Source: Dactylis glomerata (taxonomy: Eukaryota > Streptophyta > Magnoliopsida > Poales > Poaceae). Taken from it: a DNA stretch of 64,000 bases. The stretch lies in assembly GCA_007115705.1 (NCBI GenBank), contig QXEO01001030.1, positions 591,353-655,352 on the forward strand, written 5' to 3'. A program made the translations under genes and the position numbers. Below are positions 47,481 through 59,019 of the stretch, piece by piece. Under the pieces are notes generated by a model, which saw only the letters and a list, made by a program, of their open reading frames with translations, did no database searches and was not told where the DNA came from. Within the stretch, counting starts at the first letter, position 1; each line of letters begins with the position of its first letter.

Positions 47481-50400
47481 ATCGATGCGCGGATGCGATG
47501 GATGTACGGCGACCGACGCGGTTCCGATTTTATTGCAGGCCTGCATAAATTTATCGATGTGGCTAAGGCAAACAAAGTGAATAATTTTATGCCTTGTCCC
47601 TGCGTTGACTGTCGGAATTTGACGGAGCACTCTGCCCCGAGAATCCTTCAAAGCCATCTGCTTCGGAGAGGTTTCATGCCCGGATATTATTGTTGGGCCA
47701 TGCACGGAGAAAGAGGGGTTAGGCTGGAAGAAAATGAAGAAGAGAATGATGACAGCTATCCTATGTCGCCTGAAGAATACGGTGATACTGCAATGCAAGA
47801 CAATGAAGAAGAGGGAGGCGGCAATGAAGAAGAACAACGGGCATCAGATGAGCCCGGTGATGGTCTTGGTCGGGTCATTTCTGATGCAAAGCAACAATGC
47901 GATACAGAAAGGGAGAAGCTGAAGTTGGAGGCCATGCAAAAGGATCACAAGAAGTTGGTGTACCAAAATTGCGAAGATGGCAGCACAAAGCTCGGTACCA
48001 CACTTGAACTGCTGAAATGGAAGGCAGAGGCTGGTTTATCTGACAAGGGATTTAAGAAGTTACTGAAAATAATGAAGCCAAAGCTTCCAAAGGATAACGA
48101 GCTGCCTGAGACAACGTACGAAGCAAAGAAGACTATCTGCCCTCTAGGATTAGATGTGGAGAAGATACATGCATGCATTAATGACTGTATCCTGTATCGC
48201 GGTGAGAAGTACGAAAATTTGGATAAATGTCCGGTATGCACTGCATGTCGGTACAAGTTCAGACAAGATGACCCTGGTGATGTTGAGGGCGATGACGAGC
48301 CCCCCAGGAAGAAGGTTCCTGCTAAGGTTATGTGGTGTGCTCCTATAATACCACGGTTGAAACGTCTGTTCAGAAACAAAGAGCATGCCAGGTTGTTGCG
48401 ATGGCACAAAGAAGAGCGTAAGAAAGACGGGAAACCGAGACACCCCGCCGATGGGTCGCAGTGGAGAAACATCGAGAGAAAGTACTCGAACTTTGCAGGT
48501 GACGCGAGGAACTTATGGTTTGGTCTAAGTACAGACGGCATGAATCCTTTTGGGGAGAAGAGCTGCAGTCACAGCACCTGGCCCGTGACTCTATGTATCT
48601 ACAACCTTCCTCCTTGGTTGTGCATGAAGCGGAAGTTCATTATGATGCCAGTGCTCATCCAAGGACCGAAGCAACCCGGCAACTACATTGATGTGTACCT
48701 AAGGCCATTAGTCGATGAACTTTTGCAGCTATGGGCAGAACCAGGTGTAAAGGTGTGGGACGAGCACAAACAGTAGCTATTTGACCTACGAGCGTTGCTG
48801 TTCGTAACCATCAATGATTGGCCCGCTCTTAGTAACATTTCAGGACAGTCAAACAAGGGATACAATGGATGCACGCACTGTTTAGATAAGACTAAAGGTA
48901 TATATTTGGATAAATGTAAGAAGGTTGTGTACCTGGAGTGTCGTAAATTTCTTCTGACCAATCATCAAGTAAGAAAAAAAGGCAAGCATTTCAACGGTGA
49001 GGCAGATCACCGGAAGAAGCCTAACCTCCCTAAAGGTGCTGATGTATTTGGTATGGTGGAGGACCTAGAAGTAATCTTTGGAAAGGGTCCTGGCGGTCAA
49101 TCTGTTCCGAATGACCCCATTACCGGACACACGGCCATGTGGAAGAAGAAATCTATATTTTGGGAGCTTGAGTATTGGAAAGACCTAGAGGTCCGTTCTT
49201 CAATCGACGTGATGCACGTGACGAAGAATCTTTGCGTGAACCTGCTAGGCTTCCTAGGCATTTATGGGAAGACAAAAGATACACCAGAAGCACGGGAGGG
49301 CCAGCAATGTATCAAAGACCCATACAACAAGCATACTGATAAAGGCCGTCAATACTTAAGCAGCTACGCTCTTACCAAAGCAGAGAAGGAAATCTTTTTT
49401 GAATGCCTGAGCAGTATCAAGGTCCCGGCTGGGTTCTCATCAAATATAAAGGGAATAATAAATACGGCAGAGAAAAAATTCCAGAACCTGAAGTCTCATG
49501 ATTGTCACGTGATTATGACGCAGTTGCTTCCGGTTGCATTGAGGGGGCTTCTACCAGAGAATGTTCGAGTACCCATTGTGAAGCTATGTGCATTCCTCAA
49601 TGCAATATCTTAGAAGGTGATCGATCGAGAAAGTCTGGAAAGGCTACAAAAGGATGTGGTCCAATGTCTTGTCAGTTTTGAGTTGGTGTTCCCCCCGTCC
49701 TTCTTCAATATTATGACGCATCTCTTAGTTCACCTAGTCGAAGAGATTTCCATTCTCGGTCCTGTATTTCTGCACAATATGTTCCCCTTCGAGAGGTTCA
49801 TGGGAGTCTTAAAGAAATATGTTCGTAACCGTGCTAGGCCAGAAGGAAGCATCTCCAAGGGCTATGGAACAGAGGAGGTCATTGGGTTTTGTGTTGACTT
49901 TCTTCCTGACCTTAAGCCGATTGGTGTTCCTGAATCACGGTATGAGGGGAGACTGAGTGGAAAAAGCATGCTAGGAAAGAAAGCAATGATATTTAGGGAC
50001 GGGCATTCTTTGAATCAAGCACACTACACAGTTCTACAAAGTTCTACCTTCGTGGCTCCGTATATCAAGGAACACATGAATGTTGTACGCTCCAAGTTCC
50101 CGAGGAAGGATGACTACTGGATTAAAGAAAATCACATGGAGACTTTCAACACTTGGTTGCAATTACATCTCATGAATGACACCACTATTGGAGAACAGCT
50201 CTACTTGTTGGCCGCGACACCATCTGCGACTGTATTGACTTTCCAAGGGTACGAGATAAATGGGAATACATTTTACACGATCTCCCAAGATAAAAAGAGC
50301 ACTAACCAAAACAGTGGTGTCCGCTTTGATGCAATATGTGAGAATGGGCAAAAGGACACATACTATGGTTACATAGAGGAGATATGGGAACTTGACTATG

Positions 50401-50811
50401 GACCTACTTTTAAGGTCCCTTTGTTTCGGTGCAGTTGGGTCAACATGAATGGAGAAGGGGTAAAGGTAGACCAGATGTACGGAATGACAACAGTGGATCT
50501 CAAGAATCTTGGTTACAGAGACGGACCATTCGTCCTAGCCAATGATGTGGCTCAGGTTTTCTATGTGAAGGACATGTCCTCCAGACCGAAAAAAAAGAAA
50601 AAATAAGGAAACGAATACATCAGATGATGAGCCCAGGCATCACATAGTTCTTTCAGGGAAAAGAAACATCGCGGGAGTCGAGGACAAGACAGACATGTCA
50701 GCAGATTATGATAAGTTTGAAGAAATTCCGCCCTTCACCGTGAAAACTGACCCTTGCATCCCGTTAAATAATGAAGATGCTCCATGGTTACGGCCTAAGA
50801 AGCGATCATAG
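47481..50811 (+). pseudogene. TNP2-type CACTA transposase, broken
   Basis: A splice acceptor at 47480 opens a frame that begins RMRWMYGDRRGSDFI and continues HKFIDVAKANKVNNFMPCPC, the N-terminal transposase-associated domain. After an acidic linker comes the TNP2 domain: CPLGLDVEKIHACINDCILY, YNLPPWLCMKRKFIMM, LFVTINDWPALSNISGQSNK and SSIDVMHVTKNL. C-terminal conserved blocks follow (LHNMFPFERFMGVLKKYVRN, RCSWVN). The frame is broken by TAG at 48774-48776, TAG at 49611-49613 and a frameshift in the A-run near 50590-50606; the next frame continues with SDDEPRHHIVLSGKRNI to the likely true stop at 50809-50811. This is the enzyme that cuts CACTA ends. Without these lesions it would exceed 1,000 residues. 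Confidence 0.9.
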
Positions 50812-50944
50812 GCAAGGGATCGAAATACGCGATGCCAAACTTTAATTTGGTGGTTCCTTCATAGAACACCCCAATTTCGGCATCTCAAAAATGGAAATTG
50901 GCTATTTCGTGCGTCGAAAAGGAAAACTTCCTCCTGCAACATCG

Positions 50945-51420
50945 TAAGCCATCCCAAGATGCACATGTGTGCACAATATGGGCACATTATCACAAACTAT
51001 ACCCTGATTCTAGCCATAACATTGGTGGTTTGACCTAAATGCCATGAAACCTCGAACATGATAGGTCATTTTGTGAAGGATTTTTTATGATGTTTGCAAT
51101 TTTCAAAGTTCAATATTTTTCCTTGCAACTATGACACATAGTATGACACCACGCGAAGGTTTCACATTGTTTGGATCATTTTTGAATTTCTTATGCCCGT
51201 TTGAAACTATATTCAAAACGGTGGGCATGAAGCTTCTTAGCCCGGGGCTGAGCCTCGCTAAACTTGACGGTTTGGGTACTGTACTGTAAAAATAGGTTTG
51301 AGATACCACTAGATAGATGACAGTAACATGAAGCTACTCCAAGTGGTTTCACTCCAAAATAATTTTTAGAAATCAAATGGTAATAAAAACAGTGATTTGA
51401 GTAAATTTAACAGTGGCAAG
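50945..51420 (-). repeat. Single copy of the 660 bp CACTA module, reverse orientation
   Basis: Reverse-complement similarity to the tandem unit of CACTA 1. Matches include CCATCCCAAGATGCACATGT and GTGCACAATATGGG, then TTTTTGAATTTCTTATGCC, and AAAACGGTGGGCATG near 51215. It lies just past the transposase stop, so it may be ancestral 3' non-coding sequence of TNP2. The remaining stretch to 51880 is AT-rich and gene-free. Confidence 0.7.
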
Positions 51421-51883
51421 TTTATGCACGTTTCAAGTTTGAAATTTTTTGATTCTAAAGTGTTCTACATGTTCCAAGGAATCCATAGACTACAAATTTG
51501 TAGCATTTGGACTTACATAACAAAAGTTATGAAATAAAAGGGGTTTATAAGTCATTTTTGCTAATTTATTTTCACTTCAAAACTTTCTACAGTACCTCTG
51601 TGATTTCTCTTCAGAAATGGATTCTACACATTTGTAGGATTCCACAGATACCAAATTTGCAATTTTTGGCCAAGTGGTTTATTTTATATCGAATTTACAA
51701 GATCTGCACAAAATCTGGAATTTAAATTTTGAATTTAAAAAAATCACAAATTCGAAAATTAATAGACTTTGTTAACCGAAACAAAGGGAGTACATTTTTC
51801 CAAACATACTCATCGACATGGCTCAAAGGGAGTACATTTTCCAAGCAAGCTCATCCAACATTTTTCCATACATAATCATCCAC

Positions 51884-52603
51884 CTAATTATTAAGGTTAA
51901 GACGATCAACATGGCTACTGTAGCCCTTTAGCTTCCAGAATCTCCTAGCAATCTCAAAGCCTAGGCGAGCGTCTAAAGCGGCATATTTTAATTGGTTGAA
52001 GCTCAATGGAACTTTTTCCCAACCAAATATTAGTTCATCTTCTTCATTATCTTCTTCTTCTCCCTTCTTCTTGTCGTCCTTCTTCTTGTCCTTCTTCTTC
52101 TTGTACTTCTTCTTATTGTCCTTCTTCTTCTTCTCAAGATGTGTCCCAATAGTAGCATTGGCCAAATCATAGAGACTCGGCGTTAGCTTGCTAGTGGGGT
52201 TTGGGACAACCTCTTGAAGATCATACGCAGATGGAATAACAATTCCGTATGACCTCAACATGCGGAGATCATTGTTGATAGCCGCACCACAAAATTTGAT
52301 GGTGGTGTCCTTCAAGAAGTCCTTGAGTAGTTGCGGTACGGCATTGGCCTTGCAAATTTGGAAGATCAATATCTCGGACGCCACGGAGAGTTGAAGGACC
52401 GCGGCACGTTGAGGGCGCGCGTGAGTGGTGAACTCACAATCCAAGCCCACGCACTTGGTCGGTGCGTCGTCGAGGAACTGCCGCTTGACAGCGCGGATCT
52501 ACTTCTCCACCCTCGAAGCACGGAGAGTCTACGTGATGGTGAAATTCATCTCTTCGATGACGACGTAGTACACCTGAGATCTTGGCCAAAGTTGCTCCTC
52601 CAT
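51884..52603 (-). pseudogene. WRN/RNase D-like 3'-5' exonuclease gene carried by CACTA 2
   Basis: Minus-strand frame from ATG 52603, 239 codons, with two in-frame TAG codons (52531-52529 and 52501-52499), each probably from TGG. The DEDDy exonuclease motifs are present: Exo I GLDCEFT (D55, E57), Exo II FCGAAINNDLRML (D112) and Exo III YAALDARLGFEI (Y207, D211). A lysine-rich insert (about residues 156-182) sits between Exo II and III and could act as a nuclear signal. The layout is like plant Werner-exonuclease-like proteins, which degrade 3' ends of nucleic acids. It lies between the two transposon genes on the other strand, so it is either captured or a long-standing accessory gene. Downstream of the second TAG, 189 codons are open and hold all the catalytic residues. 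Confidence 0.8.
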
Positions 52604-52865
52604 TGAGTCGTCGAGGGAGAGAGAGCTCTCGAGGGCACCGGTGATATGTGGAGATGTTTTGGGGAAGAAGATGCAATGTTGTGTGTGCTTAAGATGATGA
52701 ATATGAGTGCTATAATATAGTGTAGAGAGAGGGAGATGAACAGCACACGCCGGCGGTTCCTGTATGACTGCAGTCGAGTTTCCGAAGCGTCGCCGGCGGT
52801 TCCCGATCAGCGCGCGCGCGACGAAGCGTCGTCGTTAATGCCGACCGTTCCGAAGCGTCGCCGAT

Positions 52866-53090
52866 ATGGTCCCGGTTCATCACATCAACCGGGACCAATG
52901 GATCAAGGGTCCCGGTTGATGAGATGAACCGGGACCAAAGATCCTGGGCACGTGGTGTCTCAGCAGCGCCCTCCCGCCCAGGTCATTGGTCCTGGTTCAT
53001 CGCATCAATCGGGACCGTTGATCCATTGGTCCCGGTTGATGCGATGAACCGGGACCAATGACCCCCAGAAATATAACCGGCCCTTGTTCC
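52866..53090. promoter_or_regulatory. Internal CCCGGTT motif cluster between exonuclease and second transposon gene
   Basis: Four to six copies of GGTCCCGGTT(C/G)AT and GAACCGGGACCAATG in inverted pairs, the same words as in the element ends. They are followed by AATATAACCGGCCCTT, which recurs at 54084-54100. The cluster sits upstream of the second gene and downstream of the exonuclease start, a place for a shared promoter, possibly under control of the transposase-binding protein. A relic of a nested CACTA end is the alternative. Confidence 0.5.
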
Positions 53091-53099
53091 TCCCCCTAC

Positions 53100-54156
53100 T
53101 TCCCCCCAAATCAACGAAACTGCTAAGGACTTTTGCGCGCGGAGTGAAACCACGCCGGCAGGCTGCCCGTCCCCGCCGTGGAGAAGCTCGCCGCCGTCCT
53201 TGGTGAGCGCCGCCGTCGTGACCTCTCCCTCTACCCCCCGCGCCGCCGCTCACCCTTCCTCTCTCTGCAGGCGCCCCCTGCACCGCCGCCCCTCTGCGCC
53301 GCCGACGCCCTTCCGCCCCGGAGACGCCCCCTGCGCCGCCTTGGAGACGCCGCCTCGGAGACGCCGCCCGCCCTAGAGACGCCCGCCCCTCGCTCCGCCA
53401 CCGCCCCTCGCTCCGCCGCCCGTCGGTGAGCTCCTCTCGGGAGCTATCCCGGCCTGGCCGGCCGCCGGTCGAGATTAGCATTTCTTTTTTGACTATGCTA
53501 GAGCCAAAATGCTGCTATATTCCTTTTTTTACTCTTGTGATTAATTCTGAAAAGACAATTATATATAACACCAACTGATTAATTCTTGAAAATATTGTAT
53601 GTATTTTTTCTACAAAATAATATTTCATGTATTATATGTATGTATTTTCTGCAATAATTTTTTACTGCACAATAATATTTCATGTATTATATGTATGGAT
53701 TTTCTGCAATAATATTTTATTTATTCCAAAGATTATGTATGGATTTTCAAATATGTTGTGTTTTTAATAGGTATTATATAAAATATGTATGCATCTCTTA
53801 ATTATAAGATGCAAATATTGTCATTGTCTTAATTATAAACCGTAGCAACGCACAGGTATTTAGCAACGCACGGGTTAAAAAAAAACTAGTATCGACATAT
53901 ATATATATTATAGGATTCACCGAGCTAGTATAGGATTCACCGAGCTCCTCACCCTGCCTCGAGTCGAGGACGACGCCACATATCGACACATATCTCTCCT
54001 CTTCCTCCACCCCATATCGACACATATCCTCCCTCTTCCTCCACCCCATATCGATGCGATGAACCGGGACCAATGACCCCTAGAAATATAACCGGCCCTT
54101 ATTTGCATTTGATTTTTTGCTTGATAATAACTTGCAATTCTTAATTTGCAGATACT
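53100..54156. other. GC-rich leader, then AT-rich DNA before second transposon gene
   Basis: 53110-53460 is very GC-rich with proline/arginine chance frames and a possible splice donor near 53425. 53480-53900 is AT-rich with repeats of TTTCATGTATTATATGTATG. 53885-54060 has repeated TATCGACACATATC words. A 5' non-coding exon and intron of the gene at 54157 would fit. Confidence 0.4.
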
Positions 54157-57100
54157 ATGGATCCAGCACATGGCAAAACTCAAGATGATGAATACTTCCT
54201 CCAAGGAATGATCTGCGAAAATGAAGATATCGATGTCACTAGGACGTTTCTGAACGATTCCGATGAGGGAGATGCATCTCTCAACCGAGGAGACGGCTCC
54301 GGTGAGGTAGAAGCCTCGGACGGGGGAGATGCCGGTGAGGGAGAAGCCGATAAGGGAGAGGCCAACGAGGGAGAAGGCGATGGCTCCGACCGAACCTTAA
54401 ATCTCGGAAACTCTGGCGAGGTGTATATATGTGTTTTTGTAATGCCCGACTGTCTATATATATATACATGCATATATTAACACTCTTTCTTCTTTTAGCC
54501 CTTCGGATCGAGCACTTCTTCCGTCAGAACAAAACGAGGCCCAACAAAAAAGTTGGATAACACTGTGAGATATAGGATCGAAGTGGTCGGTGTAGACGGC
54601 GAACCGCAAGCTCCTGAAGAGGTCACAAAAAAATTTGTCAAGCAATGCGGAGTTCTTGCGAGGGACCACATCCCGATCATCGTTCAAGAATGGAATCGGC
54701 CAAGCAGCGGTGGAGTCCCGTATGTCGGCGACGTCGCCAAAGATAGGCTTTTTGACAGGCTCATGCTTAATTTCCTCCTGCCGAGGCTAGATGTGAATCC
54801 AGATGAGGAGGAGAAAGCAAATAAGGAGCTACTTAAAAGAGTCAAGAAGTTTGCTCTGATCAAGATGGCCGAGGCATTCAAGAACTGGAAGAAGAAACTG
54901 TACCTTAAGTTTGTCAAGTTAGACAAGACTCCGGATTTCAATCAAGCCGGCTATGCTAAGTTAAGACACCAGTGGGCTGATTTTGTGAAGTACAAGACAT
55001 CAAAGAAAGCTTTGGAAAGGTCGAGAATAAATCAGGAGAACGCTGCTAAGAAAGTGTACCACCATAATATGGGGTCTGCTGGCTACGCCGGTTGCATGCC
55101 TAAGTGGGATGCACTTGAGGTCAAGTATATTGCTGCCGAGATCAGACCAGAGCCCACAACATGGACACCACGGGCGAGAAACTAGTTTTACGGTCATGGG
55201 GGCACGTTGGACGAAGAAGGGAGGGCAATATATACCCAGAAACACAAAGATCATCCCCTACTGCCCATCAAAGATATTAGAAGTGCCGTACAAGATATTG
55301 TCGTGGGACGGTTCGTTCTCGATAGAGAGAACGACGAGCTCACACGCGCCCTTAAAAATGATGAACACACCGGACGAGCACGAGGCACACCAGGCTCCAA
55401 GCCGTGGAATGTTGCCTTCCCCGCGGAAATGAAGAGATACCCCGATAAAAGTCATCAGAGGAGAAAGGAAAGGGAGGCAGCTGAGAAAGCGGCAGCTGCA
55501 GACCGGCTGCGTATTGTAGAAGAAGCATTAAAGCGGCAGCAGGATCAACTCGACAGACTTAGCCAGCAAGGTATCAGCGGCCAATCTCAGCGGCACATGG
55601 TAGAAGCTGCATTCGATGGTACAGGCGCCCTATCGAATAAGAAAAGCAGCGTCGCTTCCACCCAGCTCCAGGATGGTGATGATGATGCACTGACGATGGC
55701 TCCTCCTAAACGCTACCCAGTGGGTGATATCACGGAGAGCACAGCTTGTGAGCTAAAGGTGCAAGTTATGAACTTAAGGGTGACGGCGACGTTAGGCATG
55801 GCCGTACCAATTGCGCCTAACGCAACTTGGCATTACAGACCGGTTCCAAAAGGGTACGCTGTCGTCACGGTGGATGATGTCAAGCAAGATTTTGAGGAGC
55901 TGAAGCTGGACCACCCTGCAGGGGAAGGTAGGGACCTGACTGAACTAGGAGAAGCCAAAGGGGGGACTGTTGTATGGCCAAAGGAGCACATCGTGCTTCC
56001 AAATTATGTCCCGCCAAGGCCACCCACTCCTCAGAGCAGCAATCCACCTTCGCCGCCACCTCACCATTCTCCAACGCAACCGTCGCCTTCACCGCCTCAC
56101 CACTCAGCGCAACCGTCGCCTTCACCGACTCACCACTCAGCGCAGCCATGTCCACCGCCGCATCAGCCGTCTCCGCCACCGCGTCAGCCGTCTCCGTCCC
56201 CTGAGCCTCAGAGACTAAAGCGGAAGTATACTAAGTGGGGCAGCACCACCAGCAGCAGCAAGAGCACATTATGATCACCGAAACGTAAGCTATCGCCCCT
56301 CCCAAGAGTACCTCATCAGAATATGAAGAAGCTTCCTTACGAGAAGACAGATGAGGAAAATGCTGCGGCCGCAGATGCCCATTATCAATAGTGGAAGACT
56401 GACATTGCTAACAAGAAAAAGCCAAAGCCGACGGAGCCATTGATCTTCCCGGTCACCGCAGAAGATAAAGCTAAAGCAGCCGCGCTTAAGATTCAGCTTC
56501 ACCAACCAATAACGCTCACACCTGACTATAATCGCTCAATTACCAAGTTGGCTGAGGCAAAAGAGCGGAGAGTTGGGAAAGAAGTTGCCCAGCTCGGACA
56601 ACAGAAAAATCAATCGATCGAACCGCTCAAAGTGTACGATACCAATGAGTGGAGAGCCCAGGAGCGGCATGATCCGAACATTGATCCGGAGTTTATTCAA
56701 CTCTACGGAGAAAAGGCCAAGTTATATGGACTGTCTATTGCTGAGTACATGAGCCGTCTGGATGAGTTCGAGGGGTACCAGCAAATAGCGTACATATACC
56801 GGTACGGGGCTCCTCTCGTCAAACCAGAGTTAGTCAAAGATTTACCAACAAAAATGCGGAGATTGCATAACTGGTACAAGCAAGCCTGTGCTGAATCCTC
56901 AAACTGGATCTATGCTGGATATAAACACCACCATTACGGTCATGGAGATGGCTTCTTACTGATTGAATTTCTAGAATTATTTCAGTTTTACCAACAAGAC
57001 GCCCTCGACAAAACTATGCTCAGTGCCTATTGTCTGTAAGTATTATTAAGTCTTTCTAGCTCAGCTCATTCGTTGCTTGTATAATCTTACTCATCATTAT

Positions 57101-57982
57101 ACTAATTATATATGCAGAATGAAGATTTTCGAATACAACAAAGGAGGAATCTATGACCTTGGGTTCGTTGACTGCAATTTCATTCATGAAGATACTCTAA
57201 AAAAAAATCCAGAGAGACAGAGGATAACTTGGTACAATCGTTGAAGTATTTCAGCAACAGAAGGGAAATACTATTTCCTTACAACTTCGAGTGAGTGTTA
57301 CTGTCTTGTACACATTCTGTTTTCGCTTACTCAATGTTAAGCGTATAATTGACTCGTTATGTCTGTGCAGCTTCCAATTTATTCTGTTAATCATTAGTAT
57401 TGACGAAGGAGTAGTCAAAGTCATGGACTCAAAACGCACACCTTTAGGAAACTGGGCGAACATGCAGGAATGCCTCCAGAAGGCTTGGAAACGGTTCACC
57501 GCCAACACTAGGGGTGTTTGGAAGCCACAGCTTATATTTCAACCATTGAATGTAAGTACTACTTGCTAGATCCGTGCATCTCTTTGATTCTAGTTTCAGT
57601 ACCATTATCATGCTTGATTCTTATTTTGATTGAACTCCGTTCTCGTAAAGTGCTTGAGGCAGGAAGCTGGAAATAACTTATGTGGATACTATGTCTGCGA
57701 GTTCATTCGCCAGACGATCAAAGAGAAGGGCGCAGACCGAAACTTCAAAAAACTTGAAGTACGATAAACAATAATCACAACTTTATTTTATTACCATCAA
57801 CCGTGTTTAGTTTCATTCATATATATTGATCTCCTTCTTTAAATTAGATCGAACGGATGCGGGACAGTCTTCTACCATGGGAACGCGTGCAAGCAATTCA
57901 AGAGGAACTTGCCGGATTCTTATTAGAACAAGTCATAGATCCGAAAGGAGAATACTATTACCCGGTTCATTTAGAAGGGTGA
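54157..57982 (+). pseudogene. Second CACTA gene with Ulp1-like (C48) C-terminal domain, broken
   Basis: Readable exons are 54157-54420, 54499-57035, 57118-57290, 57371-57551, 57651-57758 and 57848-57982, with GT-AG borders. The N-terminus is acidic (repeats of GEGEA and DGGD). A region of TNP-like sequence follows (FKNWKKKLYLKFVKLDKTPD, AKLRHQWADFVKYKTSKKA), then a coiled coil (RLRIVEEALKRQQDQLDRLS) and a proline-serine repeat (about 56010-56210). The last four exons resemble a Ulp1-type cysteine protease (VVKVMDSKR, GNNLCGYYVCEFIRQTI). Lesions are TAG 55183-55185, TGA 56272-56274, TAG 56389-56391 and one missing base near 57210. At the expected catalytic His-Trp the sequence reads FQF. In living CACTAs the second gene is thought to bind the element ends; the protease part has no settled role. 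Confidence 0.75.
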
Positions 57983-58089
57983 AGTGTAAAAAAGAAGATG
58001 TAAAATCAAATTTGTGTGAGTTACCGTTTGTAATAGCGACCAAGCACGACGGATGAGACGGTGAATAATATATTCGTGACCATGATGTG

Positions 58090-58113
58090 TAATATATATA
58101 TATATATATATAG
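58090..58113. repeat. TA microsatellite
   Basis: About 12 TA units downstream of the second CACTA gene. Confidence 0.9.
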
Positions 58114-58229
58114 TGTGGTTCCTTTATTATTTGTTGTATATATATAGTACCATTAAATTGAATACAAAACACACCAAATAAAACCCTAAACCCTAAAATG
58201 AAAAAAAAAACAGAAAACCCAGAGATCAA

Positions 58230-58410
58230 CGATCCCGGTTCGTGCTACGAACCGGGACCAATGACCTGGGGCCCCTCGCGCTTGAGCGCGTCCACGTGGA
58301 GGCCTATCGGTCCCGGTTCGTGCTGGAACCGGGACCGACATTGGTCCCGAGTAATGGATCCCGGTTCGGCAACCGGGACCAATGACCCTAATGAACCGGG
58401 ACCATAGGGC
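58230..58410. repeat. Right subterminal repeats of CACTA 2
   Basis: Inverted pairs of CCCGGTTCGTGC and GAACCGGGACCAATGACC, mirroring the left end, directly inside the terminal inverted repeat. Confidence 0.75.
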
Positions 58411-59019
58411 CTTTTTCCACTAGTGGTGATAACTCAATCAAAGTTGCGATGCTCCGTTGCTTGCATTAATCCGAAGATGTGTAGCACGACGTGATTGCTC
58501 ACGTTCGCCGGATATAAATTCCGAGAAAAAAGTGAATTCTACTTATTGCCCTCTGATATATATTTGTAACACTAATTATTTTATTGTATAAAATTTATTT
58601 AGATAACTGCTTTTAGAAACTTTGGATCCTTAATTTTTTTTCTATGTCTATTGAGCAAGTTGTGAAGTGACGACCGAAATTTTAAAATATCAGAATACAA
58701 TTACATATGAAAAGTCAAGACAAGATCGTCGCTGGCGAGTTTCAATCTTAACGCATTTTCACACCGCATAACATATCGGTCATATCTAACAAAAACAAGC
58801 AAAATGCTAATCTAGAATAAAATTAAAGTCTTCTACGTGAGATAATTCAGTCAAAGTTCTACTAAATAGGATAATATGTGTCACAAATACATAACTAAAG
58901 GGTAAGAAGTGGAATTCACTAAAAAACGATCCTAGCTCACACTCTCCCCGCTTGATTTGTCATCTTATCGATGCGGTCGTTTTCTTCCAATAAACACACC
59001 ATTCAGGGCGTTTACTAGT

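Larger units (their letters stand above)
46957..58425 (+). mobile_element. CACTA transposon 2, 11.5 kb, formerly autonomous, TSD GTG
   Basis: Left end CATTAGTAGAAAAAGGGTC (first five bases changed from CACTA) and right end, in complement, CACTAGTGGAAAAAGGCCC. GTG flanks it at 46954-46956 and 58426-58428. Subterminal regions (46980-47200 and 58230-58410) repeat GGTCCCGGTTC and GAACCGGGACCAATG in both orientations; the same motif recurs inside at 52866-53080 and 54055-54105. The element holds a TNP2-type transposase, a second gene with a Ulp1-like C-terminus and a reverse-strand exonuclease gene. All carry stops, so it can only have moved, if at all, with help. Confidence 0.92.

Noticed and set aside
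55880..56218. Alternative frames in the proline-serine repeat region
   Set aside because: The repeat is open in several frames; only the frame continuous with the second CACTA gene is supported.
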